64,000 nt of DNA. Source: Firmicutes bacterium HGW-Firmicutes-15. Its GTDB lineage: Bacteria; Bacillota; Syntrophomonadia; Syntrophomonadales; Syntrophomonadaceae. Under the pieces are notes generated by a model that was not told the DNA's origin, did no database searches, and saw only the letters and a list, made by a program, of their open reading frames with translations. Positions 16,805 through 25,206 of this stretch are shown here, piece by piece. Positions within the stretch are counted from its first letter, which is position 1; every line of letters begins with the position of its first letter. The stretch spans positions 124,001-188,000 of the forward strand of contig PHAA01000007.1 of assembly GCA_002840245.1 (NCBI GenBank), given 5' to 3'. A program made the translations under genes and the position numbers.

Positions 16805-16839
16805 AGCCATAGGTTAAATAGTGTATTTAACCTATGGCT
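16805..16839. terminator. Long perfect hairpin between convergent genes
   Basis: A 16-bp perfect stem (AGCCATAGGTTAAATA and its complement) with a 3-base loop spans the etfA stop codon. It lies between the convergent small HTH-like gene and etfA and probably serves both as a terminator or 3'-end stabiliser, although neither side has a long T-tract. Confidence 0.6.
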
Positions 16840-17762
16840 TTCTGGAGTTCGGGAAGCACCTCTTTTATATCAGCTATGAGCACATAATCCGCCATTTGGT
16901 TCATATAAGCTTTTTCATCATTATTTATAGATACTATGGTCTTGGCATCACGAATTCCTACCGTGAACTGCACCTGTCCTGATACGCCGAGTATTATAGC
17001 TAGATCAGGTTTGCAGATCTTCCCGGATAAGCCTAATATTCTTTCTTCACCAAACCATTTTTTATCGGTTGCTACCGGTTTGGAGCAAGCTACTTCGCCG
17101 CCCAGGTTTTTGGCTATTTCCATAATAGCAGGCAGACTTTCTTGACTTTCCACTCCCTGTCCCACAACCACCAGAATCTCCGCCGCTTCAATATCTACAC
17201 TGTCCCCTGCTTTTGCCCGGGTCTCAATAAGTTTAATTCCTGAAGGAATAATATTCACTACATATTCGTTTATAGTCCCGCCAACTTCATCTGCCGCTGC
17301 TGGAAAAGCTTTGGGAGATATCGCTATTACTTTTTTGTCACTGATTATTTCCTGTATAGCTACGGTTGCTCCCCCTAGAACATTTCTTACACACTCGATC
17401 CTGCCGTTTTCAGTTTGCATGCTTTTCACATCAGTCAAACAACCAGCCTTGAATACTTGAGCCAGTCTCCCGGCCAGTTCTTTACCTCTCCTATTGGAAG
17501 ATAATAGTACTATGTCGGCATCCAGCTTTTCTGCTGTTTGCAGGAGAGCTGATGCCATAGCACCTGTATCTGCCAGATTCAATTCTGGATTTATGATCTT
17601 ATAGGTCTCTGCCCCTTTAGCTGCCAGTTCTTCTGCCTGTTCATCATTGTTAATGCTAACTGCTTTTATAGTTAGGTCAGTATTTTTTCCTATAAGTTGT
17701 GCCGCATTCAGTAATTCAAAGGCCAGTTTGGTTTTATCGCTGTATATTAATATTGCTGCCAT
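16827..17762 (-). CDS. etfA: Electron transfer flavoprotein alpha subunit (EtfA/FixB-like)
   Basis: The 311-residue protein has the N-terminal Etf domain and a C-terminal FAD-binding domain with the signature LGVSGQVQFTVGIRDAKTIVSIN (conserved SGQVQFTVG and INNDEKA) and YVLIADIKEVLPEL at the end. EtfA holds the redox FAD that accepts electrons from acyl-CoA dehydrogenases and passes them to a membrane partner. It is the last gene of the operon, 4 bases after etfB, and is followed by a strong hairpin. Together with etfB, fixX and fixC the set matches a FixABCX complex. Confidence 0.93.
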   Translation of the reverse strand: MAAILIYSDKTKLAFELLNAAQLIGKNTDLTIKAVSINNDEQAEELAAKGAETYKIINPELNLADTGAMASALLQTAEKLDADIVLLSSNRRGKELAGRLAQVFKAGCLTDVKSMQTENGRIECVRNVLGGATVAIQEIISDKKVIAISPKAFPAAADEVGGTINEYVVNIIPSGIKLIETRAKAGDSVDIEAAEILVVVGQGVESQESLPAIMEIAKNLGGEVACSKPVATDKKWFGEERILGLSGKICKPDLAIILGVSGQVQFTVGIRDAKTIVSINNDEKAYMNQMADYVLIADIKEVLPELQKAIG

Positions 17763-17766
17763 TTTA

Positions 17767-18507
17767 TCACCTCCTAAGTAATCCTTCGTTTTCTAAAACT
17801 TTTAACAGCTTTTCAATTGTCTCTATTTCTATTTGTTTCCGCTGCATCTCCGGTGCCAGGTTGCTTATCGTTTCCAGCATGCTATCCCCCGTTACATCCA
17901 ATTCCAACATTTCTTTCGGTTTTCTCCCTGCTTTTAATATCTGGGTTACCGAAGGTATCCGAGGTTCGTTTATGTCTGCAATTACGCTTACTACTATGGG
18001 CAGTTCTGCTTCCAGCACTTCTTCACAGTCTTCTAAAGATCGGGTAACTGTAGCGATATTTCCATTTATGTTTATACTCTTGGCATAGCCCGCCTGAGGT
18101 AAACCTAGTATTGCAGCTACCCTGGACCCAACCTGTCCGGAGTAGTTATCCCCGCTTCCTTCACCAAAGAGTATAATACCTACATCGTCTATCTTTTTTA
18201 TTGCTTCGGCAATTAATCTGGCACTACTGGAACTTTCCATATCCCCTATCTCATCATCTAAAACCAAGTAGGCTTCGTCGGCACCAGCAGCCAGGGCTTC
18301 TTTTATGGTGTCTTCTAAAGCCTCAGTTCCGACTGATACTACTATTAGATTACTACCTGTAGCTTCTTTTAGCTGTACACCCGCTTCCAAAGCATTTTTA
18401 TCTATGTTCCCGAATGTTAGGGCAACATCATCCAGTATCGGCTTACGATTTCTAATACGAATTTGCTGCAAATCCGGAATTTGTTTCATAGCAACTACAA
18501 TATTCAT
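17767..18507 (-). CDS. etfB: Electron transfer flavoprotein beta subunit (EtfB/FixA-like)
   Basis: The 246-residue protein begins MNIVVAMKQIPD and contains LTFGNIDKNALEAGVQLKEA (NIDKNALEAGVQLKEA is the adenine-nucleotide region), the EALAAGADEAYLV segment and a SGQVGSRVAAILGLP motif (about 120-135), all EtfB/FixA landmarks. It binds AMP or, in bifurcating versions, a second FAD. The ATG at 18507 is preferred over TTG at 18516, which abuts the AAGGAG Shine-Dalgarno. It lies between fixX and etfA. Whether it is of the bifurcating type is not decided by visible motifs. Confidence 0.93.
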   Translation of the reverse strand: MNIVVAMKQIPDLQQIRIRNRKPILDDVALTFGNIDKNALEAGVQLKEATGSNLIVVSVGTEALEDTIKEALAAGADEAYLVLDDEIGDMESSSSARLIAEAIKKIDDVGIILFGEGSGDNYSGQVGSRVAAILGLPQAGYAKSININGNIATVTRSLEDCEEVLEAELPIVVSVIADINEPRIPSVTQILKAGRKPKEMLELDVTGDSMLETISNLAPEMQRKQIEIETIEKLLKVLENEGLLRR

Positions 18508-18556
18508 TCCTCTCAAACTCCTTCCACATTAAATGGTCTCCACTCCATAGCTGTCT

Positions 18557-18841
18557 CTAACCAAACCTGAATTGCACCCCTGATCCACCACTGGGATACT
18601 GCCATTCCAGCAACTCTGTACCGCAGGCTAACAGACAAGTCCCACATTCCAGACAACCATCAACACTTATCACCACTTCGCCATTTTCCGTTTCACTATA
18701 TAAACCAGCTGGGCATACCAGTATGGCTTTTTTCAAACGCACATCTTTTGCTTGGCCCTCTTTTATCTTTATATGGAATTCATTATCTTCCTTAAAGACA
18801 TCTAATCCCAGTTTGGCCTTCAAACCCATTACTTCGCTCAT
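18557..18841 (-). CDS. fixX: Ferredoxin-like protein FixX
   Basis: The 94-residue protein has a C-x2-C-x2-C-x3-C cluster motif (GCLECGTCLLACG) near residues 68-79, followed by the LEWQYPSGGSGVQFRFG tail typical of FixX. It carries electrons between EtfAB and FixC. Its ATG overlaps the fixC stop (ATGA), showing translational coupling. Only one cluster motif is complete; a second set of cysteines expected for some ferredoxins is reduced to a single early cysteine. Confidence 0.9.
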   Translation of the reverse strand: MSEVMGLKAKLGLDVFKEDNEFHIKIKEGQAKDVRLKKAILVCPAGLYSETENGEVVISVDGCLECGTCLLACGTELLEWQYPSGGSGVQFRFG

Positions 18842-20139
18842 ATCTTCATCATCCTCCTACCAAGCTGCACCATCGACCACATCTCTCTCATGCTCATATA
18901 TTTCTTGATAGTGGGAAAGAGTTTTGCTTTAGGTCCGGCTGGAACTTCATATAAGTCTTTCATGATATTCCCTGCTAGTTCTGGGTAGTGCTGGAACAAA
19001 CGCGGGTACTCCAATACTTCTAATGATTCTTTGAAGCTGTTGAAGTCTTGCATCACAAAACTATTTTTCAAGAGTGTTTCATAGGTGGCCAGACCCGTTT
19101 GGGTAAAATCATTTTGTTTTTTGGCCTCTATTACTGCCTGGGCTGCATAGTAACCACTTGCCATAGCGTATTCCATTCCTCGTACGGTTACACCAATGTT
19201 CATGGAAAATCCGGCGGCATCTCCCGCTACCAGTATTCCATCCCCATATAGTTTGCCCATGGCTTTTAAACCACCTTCCGGTATTACATGGGCTGAATAT
19301 TCTACAGTTTCCCCACCTTTTATTAGTTTTAGTATTTCCGGTCGTTGTTTGAATTTATCCAGCAGTTCCGGTGCTTTGATCTCCGGCGTTTCTTCGGTCA
19401 GGGCATCAATTCCGACCACTATTCCAAGGCTTATGCTTTCTTTGTTGGTATAGAGGAAGCCTCCGCCAAATTTTCCGGCGCTTGCATCTCCCATGAAAAG
19501 CCGTGCTGCCCCTTCATCGCCTTCCAGATTAAATCGGTTTTCTAAAACACCGCGATCAAGTTCAATAATTTCTTTAAAACCTACTGCAAAGTTTTTCGGT
19601 TGAGCTGGTTTTCTCAAGCCTGCCCTTTGAGCAACAAAGGATAATACTCCATCACAGGCTATTACCACATTAGCCCTAAGTTCATCTCCCCCGGCCATTA
19701 CTCCCATGACTTTCCCATTTTCTATAATGAGATCGTCTACCCGGCTTTTAGTTACTAATATGGCTCCTTTTCTCTCGGCCTGTTTGGCCAACCATTTATC
19801 GAATTTGCCTCTTAATATACTGTAACTCTGATATGGTTCCTGATTTAATTCAGAACCGTCGTACCTTATAGTTAATGAGCGTTCTTTTCCCATAATGCAA
19901 ACTTCTTCATGGGCAATGTATCTTTCCAACGGGGCTTTTTTCCATAGATCAGGGAATAGTTCTCTTATTGGATTCAAATACAGGCGTCCACCAGTCACGT
20001 TTTTGGACCCGCAGTAATCTCCTCTTTCTAATACCAGCACTTCCAATCCTGTTGACGCCATGGTGTAAGCAGCAGCAAGGCCCGCTAATCCACCACCAAC
20101 GATTATTGCATCAAATTTTTCGTTTGATTGACTTTCCAT
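18838..20139 (-). CDS. fixC: FAD-dependent oxidoreductase FixC (ETF:quinone oxidoreductase-like)
   Basis: The 433-residue flavoprotein opens with the dinucleotide-binding motif VGGGLAGLAAAYTMASTG and an acidic LERGDYCGSKNVTGGR segment, both typical of FixC/ETF-QO. A second FAD motif (GDGILVAGDAAGFSMN) is near residue 290, and the C-terminal part has the FixC-like FNSFKESLEVLEYPRLFQHYPEL region (FNSFKESLE visible). It should pass ETF electrons to the membrane quinone pool or a membrane reductase. It overlaps fixX by four bases and is followed by etfB and etfA. A long inverted repeat precedes it. Confidence 0.92.
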   Translation of the reverse strand: MESQSNEKFDAIIVGGGLAGLAAAYTMASTGLEVLVLERGDYCGSKNVTGGRLYLNPIRELFPDLWKKAPLERYIAHEEVCIMGKERSLTIRYDGSELNQEPYQSYSILRGKFDKWLAKQAERKGAILVTKSRVDDLIIENGKVMGVMAGGDELRANVVIACDGVLSFVAQRAGLRKPAQPKNFAVGFKEIIELDRGVLENRFNLEGDEGAARLFMGDASAGKFGGGFLYTNKESISLGIVVGIDALTEETPEIKAPELLDKFKQRPEILKLIKGGETVEYSAHVIPEGGLKAMGKLYGDGILVAGDAAGFSMNIGVTVRGMEYAMASGYYAAQAVIEAKKQNDFTQTGLATYETLLKNSFVMQDFNSFKESLEVLEYPRLFQHYPELAGNIMKDLYEVPAGPKAKLFPTIKKYMSMREMWSMVQLGRRMMKI

Positions 20140-20171
20140 TTACTTACACCTCACTTAATACAACATGATTT

Positions 20172-20201
20172 GATTAGGAGGAGCGATCGCTCCCCCTAAT
20201 C
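20172..20201. repeat. Inverted repeat between the acyl-CoA dehydrogenase and fixC
   Basis: Fourteen-base arms with one mismatch centred on GCGATCGC. It lacks a T-run on the minus strand, so it is more likely an RNA-processing or stability hairpin inside the operon, which could set different levels for the acd and fix parts, than a full terminator. Confidence 0.6.
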
Positions 20202-20332
20202 TATGATTACCTTTCTGGTGAGAATGCTAAATAATTAATAATCGGCCCTGGCATTTTGCAATATTGTCTTGCCCAATGCCGTGTTGAGAATTCCTCCAAC
20301 CACGCCATAGAGAGTACCAGTGTTATAGAGTC

Positions 20333-21472
20333 CTATCCGTTTAAGACAACTCCGGCAATAATCATTTTTTGCATATCAGCAACCCCCTCGACCTGTGGAC
20401 CCAGGATAGCATCTCGGTATAAGCGGGTTACCAGATAATCGTTCATTAAACCATAGGAACCGTGTACATCAATTGCGATTCGAGCCGCATCCACGAATGT
20501 TTCGCAGACATAAGTTTTGGTCACGGCCGCTTCTTTAGCAAACAGCATAGGATCTTTGGCATTATTAGCCAAACAGCCCAAGCGGTAAGTCAACCAGCGG
20601 CACGCTTCATATTTCATAGCCAGATCGGCAATTCTTAATTGTACAGCCTGGAATTTGGCTATTGGTTCTCCCCGGTGAGTTTTTTCTTTAGCATATTTTA
20701 CGGCTGCCTCATAAGCAGCCAGGATCCCACCCAGGGCAACCGAGCTTATACCCACTTTTCCGAAAGCGATACCATAGGTTAATACGGGGAAACCTCCCCC
20801 CATTTTACCCAGAACATTTTCAGCCGGTACTTTTACATCCTTTAAATAGACATCCAGCAGGTTCCCGCCGCGATAGCCTATCTTATGCCAGGGTTCCGAG
20901 ATAGAGTAACCCTCACAGAATTTATCTACGATGAATGCAGTTGGTTTGCTGCTCTCATCATCCATAGCAAACGCCACCATAGGACCTGGATAATCTGCAT
21001 TACTGATGAAGCGCTTGGTTCCGTTTAGGATGTAGTGGTCACCCTCTTTGACTGCACGGGTAGTAATCTGTTTGGGGTCTGACCCGGTTCCCGGTTCGGT
21101 AAAAGCAAACGAGGCCAGATGTTCGCCCCTACATGCTTTAGGCATATACTTGGACTTTTGTGCGGGGGTGCCAAACTTATCGATTGCCCCTAAGCCCAGA
21201 CAGTTAACTGAGATAGTAATAGCCGGTCCGCTGGAAACTTTGCCCAATTGCTCCATGGCTAGGACATAGCAATCGTAGCCAGCGTCTGCTCCACCATATT
21301 CTTCTTTGAATGGCAATCCAAACAGATCCAGTTCAGACAAGCCCTTGATAATTTCAGCAGGGATCTTATTATCGCGATCTATCTGCTCAGCCACGGGTTC
21401 AAGGTGTTTTGCGCAAAATTCTTGGGCCATTTTTTGTATCAAGAGTTGTTCTTTACTTAATGTAAACTCCAT
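20333..21472 (-). CDS. Acyl-CoA dehydrogenase (short form)
   Basis: The 379-residue flavoenzyme has the classic layout: an all-alpha N-terminal domain, FTEPGTGSDPKQITTRA with the FAD/substrate loop, NGTKRFISNADYPG, the middle beta domain, and a C-terminal four-helix part with DVHGSYGLMNDYLVTRLYRDA. The catalytic base is the Glu in QVEGVADMQ, replacing the common Y-E-G-T. It oxidises an acyl-CoA to the enoyl-CoA and donates electrons to ETF. A second open frame, 20235-20345, continues as LKRIGLYNTG... to ...NARADY after the stop, hinting at a frameshift near the C-terminus. Confidence 0.93.
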   Translation of the reverse strand: MEFTLSKEQLLIQKMAQEFCAKHLEPVAEQIDRDNKIPAEIIKGLSELDLFGLPFKEEYGGADAGYDCYVLAMEQLGKVSSGPAITISVNCLGLGAIDKFGTPAQKSKYMPKACRGEHLASFAFTEPGTGSDPKQITTRAVKEGDHYILNGTKRFISNADYPGPMVAFAMDDESSKPTAFIVDKFCEGYSISEPWHKIGYRGGNLLDVYLKDVKVPAENVLGKMGGGFPVLTYGIAFGKVGISSVALGGILAAYEAAVKYAKEKTHRGEPIAKFQAVQLRIADLAMKYEACRWLTYRLGCLANNAKDPMLFAKEAAVTKTYVCETFVDAARIAIDVHGSYGLMNDYLVTRLYRDAILGPQVEGVADMQKMIIAGVVLNG

Positions 21473-21562
21473 GACTTATTTTCTCCTTTCGATTAGCAGG
21501 ATGTAGGGAGGGAGGCTGGTAAAGCCTCCTGCCCAAACCACCTGTCATATTAATCTAGTTGT

Positions 21563-23410
21563 CTAATAATCAAAACAATCGCTGTCTATGGCAAGTACTG
21601 AGGTATCAGCAAGTTTAATTATTTCAGCCAAATTAACCACATGGGGCACCTCATTTAGCAGATAATATCTTGCTGACAGGACTTTGCCCTTATAAAATTT
21701 ATAATCATAATGGTCTTCTCCCAGTTCTTTAACCTTTTTGTCAGCTAACAAGGCTTGCTCGAGAAGCAGCTTGCCGCCAAGCAGCTCAGCGGTAGCCATC
21801 AGAACACGTTTAGCAAACGTAGGTATCAGTCCCAGTGTCTCTTTATCTTGGGCAAATCCAGCCATGGTTTTTTGTATTTCTTCATAGGCTGTTATGGCCT
21901 TGCCTAACTGTTCAAATTCCTTTTCAAAAATCGGGGAATTCTTATTGGCTTCATAGAAATCTTTGTTACTCTGCATCCAGCGAGCAAAAACCGCGCCCTT
22001 TTCCATGCTCCATTTACGCCCTACTAAGTCCATGGCCTGTATATAGGTAGTACCTTCATAAAGCGTGTTAATCTTAGTGTCACGAGCCATTTTTTCACAG
22101 GGATAATCTGAGATATATCCATATCCACCGTAAATCTGAATAGCCTCAGATCCTATCACGTCCCAGGAAATTTCGCTGCAGTAGGCTTTGGCCAGAGGAA
22201 TAATTATGCCCAGCTCATCGTCGGCTTTCTTTTGCTCGATCGGATCAGGATCCCAATGATTAATATCAATATCAAGATATCCTTTGTAAATCATGGCCCG
22301 GCAGGCCTCGGTAATTGATTTTAATCTTAACAGGGATCTTTTAATATCTTCATGTTCTATGATAGCCACTCTGCCTTTTTTGGGATTGGTAAAAGGTGTT
22401 CCCTGAATTCTTTCGGTGGCATACTGCTTGGCATTATAATAAGAATTGGCTATCACACTTACTGAGAGTATCCCGCAAACCAGACGTTCCTCGTTCATCA
22501 TTTTAAACATCAAGGACATTCCATCGCCCTTACCTTCGTGTTCCAGGGGATTTCTGCCTAAAAGATAACCACGGCACTCATTATTGTCGCCAAAGCTAAG
22601 TGATACAGTGGGATTACCATGCATCCCCATCTTCTTCTCCACTCCGGTAGCGATCACATCATTAAATTCCTGACTGCCATCATCATTAATCCAGTACTTG
22701 GGTACCAGGAACAGGGATATACCCTTGGTGCCCGGCAATGCTCCATCTACCCGGGCTAAAAACATGTGCACGATATTTTCCGCGAAATTGTTATCACCAT
22801 TACTTATAAATATTTTCTGCCCTTTTACTTTAAATACCCGTGGATCATCGGTAGGAAAAGCTTTACTGGCAATTTCTCCAACATCTGAACCGGCCTGAGG
22901 TTCGGTCAAACACATGGTGCCGGTATAATCTCCAGAGAACATCTTGGGCAAAAACTTCTGTTTTATATCCTCGGGAGCCAGTGCGTCCACCAGCATTGAA
23001 GACCCCTGGGCCATACACAGGAATGGGGGTACGAAGGCCGGGTTAGCGGCTGAGAACATTTCCCATAGTGGAAACATCATTACCTGAGGCAAAACAACTG
23101 CCCCTTCACTGGTGTCATTGTTGCTGCAGCCCCAGCCTTCTGCCTGCAGTTTCTTGTATACTGGGGGTACGGTCGGTGAAATTATTACCTGGCCGTTCTC
23201 AAATTTGATGGGGTTTATTTCGCCGTCATCAGAAGTAGGTTCAACAATATCTTTAGTCATTTTGAGAACTGTGTCCAATATCATATCAACATCATCAACA
23301 GCGTAGTTTTCGCTGTAACGCGGATAGGCTAAAACCTTGTTAAGGGGAAGCCATTCTTTTAGTATGAATTTAAAGTCTCGGGTGTTTTTATAGGCAAAAT
23401 TCGAAGCCAC
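21563..23410 (-). CDS. Acyl-CoA dehydrogenase (long form with C-terminal domain)
   Basis: This 615-residue enzyme belongs to the long acyl-CoA dehydrogenase type related to DmdC-like enzymes. It contains MCLTEPQAGSDVGEIASKA (FAD loop), KVKGQKIFISNGDN, GMHGNPTVSLSFGD, the IYGGYGYISDYPCEKMARD segment and the catalytic Glu in TLYEGTTYIQ, followed by an extra domain of about 130 residues. Substrate cannot be told; such enzymes act on various short or modified acyl-CoAs. Start is GTG at 23410 after GGAGGG. It sits between the CoA-transferase and the short dehydrogenase. Confidence 0.92.
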   Translation of the reverse strand: MASNFAYKNTRDFKFILKEWLPLNKVLAYPRYSENYAVDDVDMILDTVLKMTKDIVEPTSDDGEINPIKFENGQVIISPTVPPVYKKLQAEGWGCSNNDTSEGAVVLPQVMMFPLWEMFSAANPAFVPPFLCMAQGSSMLVDALAPEDIKQKFLPKMFSGDYTGTMCLTEPQAGSDVGEIASKAFPTDDPRVFKVKGQKIFISNGDNNFAENIVHMFLARVDGALPGTKGISLFLVPKYWINDDGSQEFNDVIATGVEKKMGMHGNPTVSLSFGDNNECRGYLLGRNPLEHEGKGDGMSLMFKMMNEERLVCGILSVSVIANSYYNAKQYATERIQGTPFTNPKKGRVAIIEHEDIKRSLLRLKSITEACRAMIYKGYLDIDINHWDPDPIEQKKADDELGIIIPLAKAYCSEISWDVIGSEAIQIYGGYGYISDYPCEKMARDTKINTLYEGTTYIQAMDLVGRKWSMEKGAVFARWMQSNKDFYEANKNSPIFEKEFEQLGKAITAYEEIQKTMAGFAQDKETLGLIPTFAKRVLMATAELLGGKLLLEQALLADKKVKELGEDHYDYKFYKGKVLSARYYLLNEVPHVVNLAEIIKLADTSVLAIDSDCFDY

Positions 23411-23464
23411 GATTTATCCCTCCATTTTCTTTCATTGTCTTGTTACGATTTCAAACAATTGTGT

Positions 23465-24826
23465 CTAAAAAGGAATCCTATTAGTGGGGGACCAGATTTT
23501 CATCTCTCTGGCATTCTTGATCAAATCATCACGGAAATCAGGATGGGCAATACTGATGACCCCTTCAGCCATTCCCCAAACCGAACGGCCGCGCATGTTG
23601 ACTGCACCATATTCAGTAACCAACCAATTTACCAGAACCCGCGGGCAAGTAACCACGGCACCTTTGGTCAAATACGGATTAATTCGTGAATGTACTTTGC
23701 CGGCTTTATCGGTAAAGGTCGAATTGAAGGCCAATATTCCTTTGCCGCCTTTAGATTCAAAAGCACCTATATGAAAATCAAGCGAACCTCCTGTGCCTGA
23801 AATCTGCCGAGTTCCATTAGATTCTGAGCATACCTGAGAGAGGAGATCTACTTCTATAATGTTGTTAATTGAAATAACGTTGTCTTCCAGAGCGATATAC
23901 TTGGGATTATTAGTGTAATCGCAGTTATAAGCAGCAACCTGGGGATTATGATCCAGGAATTGATGAGTCTTTTGATTTCCAAAACAGAAGGTGAAGCTGC
24001 TCCGGCCTACATCTCTGGTTTTGTATTTGTTAGTAATCTTGCCGGCTTCATACATATCCACCATGGCATCACAGAACATCTCCGTGTTGACTCCCAAATC
24101 TTTAAGATCTGATTGTGCTATCAATGCCCCGATAGTATTAGGCACCCCGCCAATTCCCAGCTGCAAACAGGCCCGATCCGGAATCATGGGCATAATCAGG
24201 TCTGCGATCTTTTTTTCGGTTTCATTGGGTTCACCGGCTGGAGGCATTGCAAATATCCGCTCGTCGCTTTCGATTATATAGTCTACATCTTTAACATTGA
24301 TGCTCTCCATAGATCCACCCATGCAATAAGGGTTCTTGGCATTGACTTCAACAATGATCATATCTGCATTTTTAAGGGTTGCGTAAGTATCCGAAGCAGC
24401 TATGCCAAAATTAAAATTACCATGTTTATCCATCGGACAAACCATAAGCACCATAATATTCTTTTTCAAAAAGGGCTGTACCACATCACCGCGGATTTTT
24501 TGTAAATCGTGATATTGGGTAGGGACATAGGAAACACGATTTTTGTCTCCCAGCATACGATCTACGCCGGAAAAGTGATTGCTGTAATAGGTAAAAGTCT
24601 TCATTTCCGGGTCATTCTTTACAACCTCGGGGAATCTTACCGATGCCGCACAATCAATGGTCACATTCACAAGAGTTTCTTCACCAGCTCTTTTCCCCAG
24701 AGCTATATCAAACTCAGCCGGGTATAATCCGAAATGGCCATAGCCTACAAAATCTCCTGATTTAACCTGCGCGGCAGCTTTCTCCGGAGTAATCAATTTA
24801 CTGTTGTACTCTTCCATAAATGTCAT
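23465..24826 (-). CDS. Acetyl-CoA hydrolase/CoA-transferase family protein
   Basis: The 453-residue enzyme is a family I-type CoA-transferase related to 4-hydroxybutyrate and butyryl-CoA:acetate CoA-transferases. The catalytic Glu lies in [14 protein letters not shown], and the glycine loops [12 protein letters not shown] and GTGGSLDFH match the CoA-binding motifs. It would activate a carboxylic acid with acetyl-CoA or another acyl-CoA without spending ATP. It is the first gene of the sigma-54 operon, about 185 bases after the predicted start site, and feeds the two dehydrogenases that follow. Confidence 0.92.
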   Translation of the reverse strand: MTFMEEYNSKLITPEKAAAQVKSGDFVGYGHFGLYPAEFDIALGKRAGEETLVNVTIDCAASVRFPEVVKNDPEMKTFTYYSNHFSGVDRMLGDKNRVSYVPTQYHDLQKIRGDVVQPFLKKNIMVLMVCPMDKHGNFNFGIAASDTYATLKNADMIIVEVNAKNPYCMGGSMESINVKDVDYIIESDERIFAMPPAGEPNETEKKIADLIMPMIPDRACLQLGIGGVPNTIGALIAQSDLKDLGVNTEMFCDAMVDMYEAGKITNKYKTRDVGRSSFTFCFGNQKTHQFLDHNPQVAAYNCDYTNNPKYIALEDNVISINNIIEVDLLSQVCSESNGTRQISGTGGSLDFHIGAFESKGGKGILAFNSTFTDKAGKVHSRINPYLTKGAVVTCPRVLVNWLVTEYGAVNMRGRSVWGMAEGVISIAHPDFRDDLIKNAREMKIWSPTNRIPF

Positions 24827-25021
24827 TATTAATCCATCCTTTCACAACATTATTTTGCCTAAATTAGTAATGCATTTTGCAGATTATATCGCCTCCTCAT
24901 TTTATGCCTATATTATTTCCATATCCGATCATTGCATTCGGCAAAATGCGATCCTTTCATCCCTGAATACTATGTTTTAACTTCAAGAATGGGAGACTCA
25001 CATTATCTAGCCATATGATAG

Positions 25022-25037
25022 AGCAATTATCGTGCCA
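25022..25037 (-). promoter_or_regulatory. Sigma-54 (-24/-12) promoter
   Basis: Minus strand TGGCACGATAATTGCT matches the consensus TGGCACR-N4-TTGCW at every defined base. It drives the CoA-transferase operon, and transcription should begin near 25010. A sigma-54 activator gene lies immediately upstream. Confidence 0.93.
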
Positions 25038-25061
25038 ACATTTTTTACATTTATTCCACAG

Positions 25062-25090
25062 TAAAAGGACCCCCTCATAAAGGCGGTCCT
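25062..25090 (-). terminator. Terminator of the sigma-54 activator gene
   Basis: Minus-strand stem AGGACCGCC / GGGGGTCCT (one mismatch) with a 7-base loop and TTTAC behind it. It insulates the activator gene from the sigma-54 promoter of the next unit. Confidence 0.7.
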
Positions 25091-25166
25091 TGTAGTGATT
25101 GTATTTAGTTGGGAGAATTAATCCAGTACTTCGTCTTACCGTGTTGCATTCGCCACATTGCAGCGC

Positions 25167-25186
25167 AGTGTATCAATCGCTACACT
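25167..25186. promoter_or_regulatory. Candidate upstream activating sequence
   Basis: Dyad AGTGTA-N8-TACACT about 130-165 bases upstream of the sigma-54 promoter, a normal enhancer distance. A related 11-base segment in the opposite orientation lies at 25091-25101 (TGTAGTGATTG versus TGTAGCGATTG). Likely bound by the Fis-type HTH of the neighbouring activator. Confidence 0.45.
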
Positions 25187-25206
25187 ACAATACGCTTCAC
25201 ATTGAA

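Noticed and set aside
20183-20190. GCGATCGC (HIP1-like octamer) in the inverted repeat
   Set aside because: A single occurrence at the centre of a palindrome; no sign of the dispersed repeats seen in cyanobacteria.
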